From positions 1 through 64,000 of the forward strand of contig JAEACG010000009.1 in the NCBI GenBank assembly GCA_016401345.1: a stretch of DNA of 64,000 nucleotides, given 5' to 3'. The notes under the pieces are model-generated. The model saw only the letters and a list, made by a program, of their open reading frames with translations. It was not told the origin of the DNA and made no database searches. Within the stretch, counting starts at the first letter, position 1. Each line of letters opens with the position of its first letter. The DNA is from Fictibacillus nanhaiensis (GTDB lineage: Bacteria; Bacillota; Bacilli; Bacillales; Fictibacillaceae). Below are positions 16,115 to 22,541 of this stretch, one piece after another. The translations under genes were made by a program, and so were the position numbers.

Positions 16115-17626
16115 ATGGGACAAGTGTATCAAGAAGTTATCGATCTAATCACGCATGATGGGTTAACTCGCTTTAAACCAAAGCAATCAAAAGGGTCTGT
16201 GGCTGAACAAATTCAATCGATGCGTGAAGAGAACAGAAGAAGAAATAAAAAAGGATCTGTGGCCGTGGTCAAAGAGAAGAAACATCTTGCGACAGCTGCT
16301 GGAGTGAAAGGCTTTCCGGTCACATCCAAAGAATCTTTATTTAACATAGCTAATGACGTGTCCCATTGGACACCAAATATATATAATACATTAACTTACA
16401 TAGATGCTCGACGTACATACATAAAAGGCCATGCGGAAGACAATCTCCAACAAGTGAACTGTTTTGTGATTGATTGTGACACGAAAGAGGGTGTTACGGT
16501 CAATAATCTACTGATTCACGGATTGGACGAAAGTATCGGCATGCCAACTTTAATTTTAGAAACCCCAAAAGGGTTCCAGTTGTATTACATACTTGAAGAT
16601 CCTCTGTTCATTTCGAATAAAAATGACTTTAGAGGTTTATTTGTGGCAAAAACCATTTCTAGTAATCTACGAAAATCCTATGCTAGAGGCATCAAAGGCG
16701 TTGACTTAGCATGCAACGACTTTGGTTTTTTCCGTATGCCAAATGAGGAAAACATTCGATGGTTTAACCCAGAGTATGTATATTCCATGAAGCAACTTAT
16801 CAGCTGGTCTTCTAAAGAGTCCGATAATGAAGGTGTGCACCTATATCCGGTGCGCTCTGTAGAGAGCAACTTTAATGCACTCGATCAGGAATGGTTTCAG
16901 GAATTAATACGTTTGACAAACATAAAAGGGGAGAAGGGTTTAATGGGTCGTGATAACGCTATTTTCACGATCGCTTTAGCGTGCTTTTCGGCAGGTAAAA
17001 GTAAAGACGCAGCCTTTGATCTACTCGATGAGTTCAATTCGAACTTGGAGTACCCTGTAACACTTCCACAACTGAAGAAGTCTATAAAAAGTGCGTATTC
17101 TGGTAAATATAAAGGCGCTAGTAAAGACTATGTATCTCATCTTTTAGAAACATGGGGGAGTGGTCTGTCTTCTTTTGGTGTACAAGGATGGCATAAACAC
17201 GCGAAACCTCGTGAAGAGCGTGAACGCTCACATTGGTATGAGTGGGAGCAAGACGTGATCAACTTTATCCAGGAGAATATTACAGCCAACAAACCATTCT
17301 ATGAATGCACGCAGAAAGAGATTTCTGAAGCAATCGGAATCTCTAGATCCATGCTAAATGTTGTATTTAAGAAATCTACGAAACTATACAAAAAGTGCTT
17401 TGGAAAAGGGAGAAACAGCAATTCTGGTTTTACGACAAAAGCACATCTATTACACTATTTAATTCAGCTGAAGCAAACGAAAACAGCTTTTTATAAGAGC
17501 ATTATTAAGGCATTAGATGTTCGCAAGTTCGAGATGGATAGTATCCTATTAGCAGTTGAAAAAGGCTTGAATATCGCCCGCGGAGCACCTCTGGACAAGC
17601 AATTAACCATCCATTCGTCTGCCTAA
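16115..17626 (+). CDS. Primase-type plasmid replication protein
   Basis: 503 residues. An archaeo-eukaryotic-primase-like core is indicated by NTLTYIDARRTY, FVIDCDTK (acid pair D120/D122) and PTLILETPKGFQLYYIL. A PriCT-1-like helical region (GRDNAIFTIALACFSAGKSK) and a C-terminal helix-turn-helix-like region (CTQKEISEAIGISRSMLNVV) follow. This matches primase/initiator Rep proteins of Gram-positive plasmids. I use ATG 16115 because GGGAGGTG (16102-16109) lies directly before it; the upstream in-frame ATG/GTG has none. Nearby repeats and hairpins suggest the origin is at 15400-16000. Confidence 0.75.
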   Translation: MGQVYQEVIDLITHDGLTRFKPKQSKGSVAEQIQSMREENRRRNKKGSVAVVKEKKHLATAAGVKGFPVTSKESLFNIANDVSHWTPNIYNTLTYIDARRTYIKGHAEDNLQQVNCFVIDCDTKEGVTVNNLLIHGLDESIGMPTLILETPKGFQLYYILEDPLFISNKNDFRGLFVAKTISSNLRKSYARGIKGVDLACNDFGFFRMPNEENIRWFNPEYVYSMKQLISWSSKESDNEGVHLYPVRSVESNFNALDQEWFQELIRLTNIKGEKGLMGRDNAIFTIALACFSAGKSKDAAFDLLDEFNSNLEYPVTLPQLKKSIKSAYSGKYKGASKDYVSHLLETWGSGLSSFGVQGWHKHAKPREERERSHWYEWEQDVINFIQENITANKPFYECTQKEISEAIGISRSMLNVVFKKSTKLYKKCFGKGRNSNSGFTTKAHLLHYLIQLKQTKTAFYKSIIKALDVRKFEMDSILLAVEKGLNIARGAPLDKQLTIHSSA

Positions 17627-17767
17627 AATTAATTGTCTCTTCTGCCAATACATATCTAGTAACCTGTCTTCTTAGACTCTCGGCAAAGGACTATGTTTAC
17701 CTTCTAGGTTCGCTTATAAGTGGTCTATGGTACGTGAAATTACTACTGATCTTTGTCTAATAAGCAT

Positions 17768-17836
17768 AAACTTGGGAAAGTTTTGTTGTTTAACCTGTTA
17801 TTAGTAGGTTGTAGTAGGGTCTATTTTCCCAAGTTT
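17768..17836 (+). terminator. Long-stem terminator after rep
   Basis: AAACTTGGGAAA (17768-17779) pairs with TTTCCCAAGTTT (17825-17836), with an inner AACCT/AGGTT helix and a T-run following. The segment 17627-17767 has no gene. Confidence 0.65.
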
Positions 17837-17924
17837 TTTAATCGAATAATCGTGTAAAATTGACTAGAATATTGTTTTTATTTGTCATTTTTGCGGGTTT
17901 AATAGGTTCGGAGGAGGGATATTC

Positions 17925-19208
17925 GTGTGTGTACGTCATATTATAGATCAACAAATGGCTATATTAGGTATATCAGTAAGAGGGTTAGCAAGTCGTTGCA
18001 ATTTTAAAGATCGAAAAAAGATTAGTAATTATATTAAAGGTAAATCAGAGTTGAACTTCTATGCCATGATTAAAATTTGCAAAGTACTTTTTAAAGACAA
18101 TCCTTGTGATGTACTTAATCTCTATGCATTAGAGGTCAAACGTTTGGTAAATATAAAAACTGCACTCGAATATTGTTCAATGAATAGACAATTGGATATA
18201 GGAGATAAGTTATTAGATAAATTAAAAGCTATGACTAATCCTAAGAAAAAGAATTATTTAAGCATTATGGAATGGGTTGAAGTATATAGACTTTTATTTG
18301 GAAGAGTGAAAATTAAGCAGTCTGATGGTTCTTTAAAATCAAAAATAGGACCAGAAGAAGTTTTAATTAAGTTAAAAGAGATTAAAGTAAAATCTTCAGA
18401 ACTAAAGATTTTACTTCAATTGCTACAAAGTTATGCTTATCAGGATCAAGAGAAGTATGATTTTTGTTATGCCAGTTTTGATGGTATTACCGATGAAATA
18501 AAGAAACTAAGTTCTTCTGAATATTTTAAAGTTAGTTTGGAAATAAGGTTTAAAGAACTTGCTGGATATATTTGTTTGCATGTATTTGGAGATTTTGAAA
18601 CCTGTAGAAGGTATAGCAAAGATTTGATTGCTAATTCTGAGGTTGAAATAGGTTATAAGGCTACTGCGCATTATAACCTAGGAACGTCTTATATGTTTGA
18701 AAGTTTAGATAAAGCAATCTATCATTTTCACCAATCTTTAGATTTATTAAAAGGGACAACAAGGTCTGATACGCATATAAAGGATTATTTAATTCCATTA
18801 ACTTATATAATACATAATAAATTTTCAAAGGTTAAAACTCAGGATAAATCACTATTGGCGTATTTATATATTAAGACAAATGATTATAAAGAGGGCTTGA
18901 GAATATTAGATAGTTTTATAACTGAGAATGGAGAAACAACAGCGTTTACACAGTTTGTTAATGGATTAGCAACAATGGACATAGAATTACTCTCGGATTC
19001 TATGTCATTATACGAGAATAAACGTGACATGGTATTCATTCACCTTCCAAGAATTTCTTTAAAAGGTTTAGGTTTACCAGAATGTTTAATTGATGATAGA
19101 ATAAAATATAAGATTAAGAGTTTTAAAGGGGTGGATGAATTTGAAAAAAGCAGTTTTCGTAACATTAGTAGCATTAATGGTTTTCGGCACAAACGGGAGT
19201 ACGGTTGA
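17925..19208 (+). CDS. aimR: AimR-family peptide-responsive regulator (arbitrium receptor)
   Basis: 427 residues. The N-terminal helix-turn-helix region (LGISVRGLASRCNFKDRKK, then ISNYIKG) is followed by TPR-like helical repeats. Segments KTALEYCSMNRQLDIGDKLL, ETCRRYSKDLIANSEV, HYNLGTSYMFESLDKAIYHF and DMVFIHLPRISLKGLGLPE match the order and character of phage SPbeta AimR. AimR binds a short peptide made by its neighbour and then loses or changes DNA binding. Start GTG 17925 follows GGAGGAGGG. The family is usually about 380 residues, so this one is slightly longer. An AimP-like ORF overlaps its 3' end. Confidence 0.8.
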   Translation: MCVRHIIDQQMAILGISVRGLASRCNFKDRKKISNYIKGKSELNFYAMIKICKVLFKDNPCDVLNLYALEVKRLVNIKTALEYCSMNRQLDIGDKLLDKLKAMTNPKKKNYLSIMEWVEVYRLLFGRVKIKQSDGSLKSKIGPEEVLIKLKEIKVKSSELKILLQLLQSYAYQDQEKYDFCYASFDGITDEIKKLSSSEYFKVSLEIRFKELAGYICLHVFGDFETCRRYSKDLIANSEVEIGYKATAHYNLGTSYMFESLDKAIYHFHQSLDLLKGTTRSDTHIKDYLIPLTYIIHNKFSKVKTQDKSLLAYLYIKTNDYKEGLRILDSFITENGETTAFTQFVNGLATMDIELLSDSMSLYENKRDMVFIHLPRISLKGLGLPECLIDDRIKYKIKSFKGVDEFEKSSFRNISSINGFRHKREYG

Positions 19209-19260
19209 TTCAAGAGGTTATTTGATAAAAGCTGATCCAATTTGCTGTGGTCAGGGTTAA
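19135..19260 (+). CDS. aimP: AimP-like communication peptide precursor
   Basis: 41 residues: MNLKK, a hydrophobic signal core (AVFVTLVALMVFG) and a short tail ending ADPICCGQG. The ATG has AAAGGGGTGG upstream and lies inside the 3' end of aimR (74-nt overlap), as in arbitrium and Rap-Phr pairs. AimP precursors are secreted and cut to a C-terminal six-residue signal. Here that would be ICCGQG or a nearby peptide. The two adjacent cysteines are unusual for the family. Confidence 0.75.
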   Translation: MNLKKAVFVTLVALMVFGTNGSTVDSRGYLIKADPICCGQG

Positions 19261-19295
19261 AAAACTAATTAAAACAATTCAATTACATAGATTTG

Positions 19296-19329
19296 AAAAG
19301 ACGTTGCCATTACTGGCTGCGTCTTTTGT
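19296..19329 (+). terminator. Terminator after aimP
   Basis: AAAAGACG (19296-19303) pairs with CGTCTTTT (19320-19327). Confidence 0.7.
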
Positions 19330-19370
19330 ACTTTTTAGAGGGTGGGGACATTGCGGATTTCACCTAAAAA

Positions 19371-19389
19371 CCCCCCACATTAAGGGGGG
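19371..19389 (+). other. G/C hairpin upstream of a short ORF
   Basis: CCCCCC (19371-19376), a 7-nt loop and GGGGGG (19384-19389). It lies 30 nt before the GTG of the 57-codon ORF and could be an attenuator or an mRNA structure. Confidence 0.5.
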
Positions 19390-19417
19390 AATTATAAGAA
19401 ATGAGGGAATATGACCC

Positions 19418-19591
19418 GTGCAGGAAAAAGAAATTAGAAAATGCCTTCTTAATATTGGAATTGAAACAAATATTTTTAGCTATGATTTAGATCTTTCAAA
19501 TATTGCCGCAGTAGTAAATTATCTAAACAGTAAAGGTCTCAGTAATGATAAAGAGATTAAAATGTTTTTTGAGATGTACAAAACAAGTTAA
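19418..19591 (+). CDS. Small protein of 57 residues in the aimX position
   Basis: GTG start with GAGGGA upstream. The product is charged and helical (QEKEIRKCLLNIGIETN, LSNIAAVVNYLNSKGLSNDK). No family is recognised. It directly follows aimR-aimP and a hairpin, where phage arbitrium loci carry aimX. It faces the XRE repressor gene and ends 8 bp before it. The alternative frame from ATG 19401 is shorter and less protein-like. Confidence 0.45.
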   Translation: MQEKEIRKCLLNIGIETNIFSYDLDLSNIAAVVNYLNSKGLSNDKEIKMFFEMYKTS

Positions 19592-19599
19592 AAGATTTG

Positions 19600-19974
19600 T
19601 TAGTCGTTATTTTCTTTGTTACTGTTTTTCGGTAGGCGATCTCGAACCACTATTTCAAGAAATTTACGAATGGGTTCTAATTCTTCCTCGTTAAGTGGTC
19701 TACCATTCCAGTGGAGCTTTTCTCTCAAAAACAGTTTTTGTACATCAAGTAGGTCTTGATTGGGTTTTGGATCTTTTTCATCTGTAAGTCCAAGTATGTA
19801 ATCAGTCGATACATTATATAAATTTGCTAGGGATCGAAGCATATCTATAGAGGGTCTTTTTTCTTCTCTTTCGTAGGCGCCATATGTGGTCATACCGATA
19901 TTTAATCTTTCGGCTACTTTGACTAAGGTAAGCTTTCGAGATTTTCGTAAATCTCTTAATCTTTTACCGTACAT
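19600..19974 (-). CDS. XRE-family transcriptional repressor
   Basis: 124 residues. The N-terminal HTH_3 domain is clear: LRDLRKSRKLTLVKVAERLN, then TTYGAYEREEKRPSIDMLRS and LANLYNVSTDYILGLTDE. The C-terminal part is charged. Such SinR/ImmR-like repressors control promoters of mobile elements. AAGGAG precedes the ATG. It converges with the arbitrium locus and diverges from the structured RNA transcript, where it may act; ATATACC half-sites at 20130 and 20211 are candidate operators. Confidence 0.88.
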   Translation of the reverse strand: MYGKRLRDLRKSRKLTLVKVAERLNIGMTTYGAYEREEKRPSIDMLRSLANLYNVSTDYILGLTDEKDPKPNQDLLDVQKLFLREKLHWNGRPLNEEELEPIRKFLEIVVRDRLPKNSNKENND

Positions 19975-20129
19975 TATCTAAATGCTCCTTCCACCGTATC
20001 ATCAATAGTGTTGCTATTATAACATTATTTCTTACTCTAGTTAGTCAACGTTTATCCCTTAAGGATAAAAAATACTTGTTTTATTTTCCGTTAAGGGTTA
20101 TTATTAAATTAATTTCAAATAAAGGAAAA

Positions 20130-20217
20130 ATATACCTAGTTAATAATAGCTATAGTATGTCGATGTATAGGTAGTAAGATACAGGAACTAATTCTTACAT
20201 TTTTTGAATAATATACC
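20130..20217. promoter_or_regulatory. ATATACC half-sites in the XRE/RNA intergenic region
   Basis: ATATACCTAGTT starts at 20130 and ATATACCTATTG at 20211. The same half-site starts at 42772 and forms the left arm of the four dyads at 57090-57204. A shared plasmid-encoded regulator would explain this. Confidence 0.35.
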
Positions 20218-20225
20218 TATTGTGT

Positions 20226-20254
20226 TTGACTTACTATTTTGGTTAATGTAGGAT
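20226..20254 (+). promoter_or_regulatory. Promoter of the first structured RNA
   Basis: TTGACT (20226-20231), a 17-bp spacer and TAGGAT (20249-20254). It points into a region without ORFs but with several hairpins. Confidence 0.5.
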
Positions 20255-20259
20255 ACTTC

Positions 20260-20570
20260 CTGAAGGGTCACCTGTTCGCATTTTATGCGAAAGAAAGTAT
20301 AACAATAAAAAAAGTGGGCGGAAACGATAAAGATTTACCAGATCTTTATCATTTCGACCAACTAAAACATTCACAGTGTTTTAGCCAGTCTGCCCACTTC
20401 TCCTGATGCATAATGTTACATTATGCAACATGAATAAGTATACCCTGTTTTTGTTAATTAACAAGGGGAGAAGCATACTTTTACCTTTCCAGTATTTTCC
20501 TGTAAAGGTGTTCATGATGGAGAAGTGGTTTAAAAGAGGCATGGGCTAAAAGTCCGTGCCTCTTTTCTTT
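20260..20570 (+). ncRNA. Candidate structured RNA with three-way junction
   Basis: No ORF. AAGTGGGC (20312-20319) closes on GCCCACTT (20392-20399). Inside, GATAAAGAT/ATCTTTATC (20326-20334/20342-20350) and CTAAAACA/TGTTTTAG (20362-20369/20377-20384) form two hairpins with similar 7-nt loops, TTACCAG and TTCACAG. Upstream is TTCGCAT/ATGCGAA; downstream are a TGCATAATGT/ACATTATGCA palindrome and an intrinsic terminator (20532-20566, stem starting AAAAGAGGCA). Promoter and terminator frame it as one transcript of about 310 nt. It could also be a long leader of the 20603 gene with an attenuator. No known class is recognised. Confidence 0.6.
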
Positions 20571-20602
20571 TAAAAACCATATTCTTAGAGGAGTGATTGG
20601 GA

Positions 20603-20893
20603 ATGCAGTTAGAAATGAAAAACTACAATAGTGCAAAGTACAAGACAGTCTATTTATCAGATTTCTCATTAGGGAAGCTTCAAACATTAGGACATCTCTT
20701 TTTCACCTTTGATAAACAACAATTTGTTAATTTGTATGATGGAACAGCATTTGAAGTGGAATCAAGATCGGTTATCTCTTTAACTGGGCTGTTTTCTCAG
20801 ATTCGCAACGTAAGAAATAAAAAGGGTCATATTATTGCTAAGAGAAAAAATCCACTAACGACCTTGAAAAAAGTAAGATTTCAAAAAAGATAG
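20603..20893 (+). CDS. Small basic protein, unknown
   Basis: 96 residues, strongly basic at the C-terminus (IIAKRKNPLTTLKKVRFQKR). The ATG at 20603 is chosen over TTG 20597 because GAGGAG lies 9 nt before it. No domain is recognised. It lies between the two structured RNA regions, 36 bp after the terminator of the first. Confidence 0.5.
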   Translation: MQLEMKNYNSAKYKTVYLSDFSLGKLQTLGHLFFTFDKQQFVNLYDGTAFEVESRSVISLTGLFSQIRNVRNKKGHIIAKRKNPLTTLKKVRFQKR

Positions 20894-20941
20894 TTATCTA
20901 ATTGTGGGTGCAGCAAGAAATTACATAACAAGATGTGTGTT

Positions 20942-21393
20942 TGGAAGATACGAACAAGTGAAATAAGCGCAAATTGTAATGGTTCTTTGAAAACTAAATA
21001 TAGTTACTGGTTGTGATATATTAACTGCTGTATATCATTACTCCGTTATTCGGAGGACCTAAGGCGAAAAATTCGCGTGGAGCAGTCTAGGTCTTTGATG
21101 TTTTTTACGGCGCAATAATGGGTTTGTTATTGCGTGAAGGTTGTTGGTATGTGCCGAAAACCAACCACATTCAACCACATTGTTTAAACAATGTTAGCTA
21201 GGTTGATAGGGTGCTGTGTGACTCCGCCTGCCTTAACGTCACACCTAATTCATGTATTTGAATTTAGATAAGGCCAATTTTAATTTTTAAAGAACCAAGA
21301 ATATTACTCCCATTTCGATGAAAACCCTTGTCTAAGTGGTAGTGGTATTCTCTGAACAAAAAACAAGTTGCGCTTGCTTGTTCGTATCTTCCA
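20942..21393 (+). ncRNA. Candidate large structured RNA of about 450 nt
   Basis: No ORF. The outer stem is perfect: GGAAGATACGAACAAG (20942-20957) with CTTGTTCGTATCTTCC (21378-21393), followed inward by GCGCAA/TTGCGC. A nested stem TGGTTCTTT (about 20980) pairs with AAAGAACCA (about 21290). Within are hairpins TGATATA/TATATCA, CTCCG/CGGAG, GACCTA/TAGGTC enclosing GCGAA/TTCGC, CGCAATAA/TTATTGCG, GTTGG/CCAAC, an 18-nt palindrome centred on TTTAAA (about 21184) and GTGTGAC/GTCACAC. This nesting is what a large ornate RNA looks like. Its strand is unproven, because stems alone are symmetric. Confidence 0.6.
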
Positions 21394-21476
21394 GATCCAC
21401 ATTGAAAACCCCGACACCTATTATTGGAAAAAATGGTAAACTAAATTCAATCGAAATATAGAAGGGGAGTTAATCT

Positions 21477-22472
21477 ATGAAAAACAGCGTGATTGTAGGA
21501 TTCCTTTCAGCAGCATTAGTTACCGGTGGAGGATTTTATACTTACAGTAATCATGTAGAAGCAGTAGAGTCTAAAAGGGTAGAAGCACAGCAAACCGAAA
21601 CCATCACTGATATACAAAAAAGAGTTGAGAAGCTATATAGCAATTCAAAGAAAGAGTTTTTATCTAAAGGTATTAACTATGACCAGATACAAGTCATTAA
21701 AAGGGATTTAGAGAATCAAGAAGGTAAAGGATTTACTACTGACAATGCTGTAAAGTTGAACACGGCAATCATGGAGCTTAGTGATGCTGAAAACATGCTT
21801 CAGCTTCAAACCTTAGTTCAAGGTCTATTAGATCAAAAAGGTGTATTGGTGGAGAATGCTTCTATCTCTAAAGCGAGTGAGAAAGCTTCAAATCTAAAGG
21901 GAATAAAACCAGCTTTTGCAGATCAACAGCTTAAAGTCATCAATTTAGCTAAACAGCAAGATGTTCAATTGAAAGATAGTACTAAGAAGGTACACAGCCT
22001 ATTCCTTAATCTTCAACAAAAGAAAGTTCGTCCAGAAGTGAATCAGCAACAGTTAGAGGCAATAAAGAAACAAGTATTGCAGATCAAACAGGAGAATACA
22101 AAGAAAGAGTTAGTAAATTTGCTCAATGTTGTGAATCAAGAACTAAAGAAAAAAGAGCAAATTAAAAAGGAAGCTATAGAAACCCAACAAGAACAAAAGC
22201 AATCAAATAAGGATAGTTCCATTAAGCCCACTAAACCAAGAACTAATGAAAGTTCTTCAACTTTAAATGAGTCTAAGAAAGTTCCAGATAATAATAATAA
22301 ATCACATAATAAACCTAGTAATCCAAAATCTAAAAACAATGGTTCTTCTAACAAAGAAGAAAATAAAAATGAGAACATTGACTTACAGCCAGGTGATTCA
22401 ATTGAAATAGAATTAGATCAAAGTGGCGATATAGAAGGCGGAGGAACCTGGGAATCAGGCGGTACATGGTAA
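21477..22472 (+). CDS. Secreted coiled-coil protein
   Basis: 331 residues. An N-terminal signal (MKNSVIVGFLSAALVTGGGF) is followed by a helical, Gln/Lys-rich coiled-coil region to about residue 240, then a low-complexity Ser/Asn/Lys/Pro linker. The acidic tail ends with a short repeat (GGGTWESGGTW). There is no LPxTG anchor. No family is recognised. It precedes the thioester/MucBP-type adhesin and may be a surface or stalk protein. AAGGGGAG precedes the ATG. Confidence 0.6.
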   Translation: MKNSVIVGFLSAALVTGGGFYTYSNHVEAVESKRVEAQQTETITDIQKRVEKLYSNSKKEFLSKGINYDQIQVIKRDLENQEGKGFTTDNAVKLNTAIMELSDAENMLQLQTLVQGLLDQKGVLVENASISKASEKASNLKGIKPAFADQQLKVINLAKQQDVQLKDSTKKVHSLFLNLQQKKVRPEVNQQQLEAIKKQVLQIKQENTKKELVNLLNVVNQELKKKEQIKKEAIETQQEQKQSNKDSSIKPTKPRTNESSSTLNESKKVPDNNNKSHNKPSNPKSKNNGSSNKEENKNENIDLQPGDSIEIELDQSGDIEGGGTWESGGTW

Positions 22473-22480
22473 CAAGATTT

Positions 22481-22520
22481 AAAAAGCATTTTATCTACTC
22501 TTAGATAAAATGCTTTTTTT
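22481..22520 (+). terminator. Intrinsic terminator
   Basis: The 17-bp perfect stem (22481-22497 with 22502-22518) with loop CTCT is followed by T. Confidence 0.9.
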
Positions 22521-22541
22521 AAGTATGGAGGGATATAAAAT

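Noticed and set aside
20980-21000. rRNA operon fragment suggested by TTCTTTGAAAACTAAAT
   Set aside because: No 16S, 23S or 5S core sequence lies nearby; the similarity is confined to about 15 nt.
21040-21110. T-box or other known riboswitch
   Set aside because: No T-box sequence or other conserved riboswitch core was found, and the next gene is a secreted protein far downstream.
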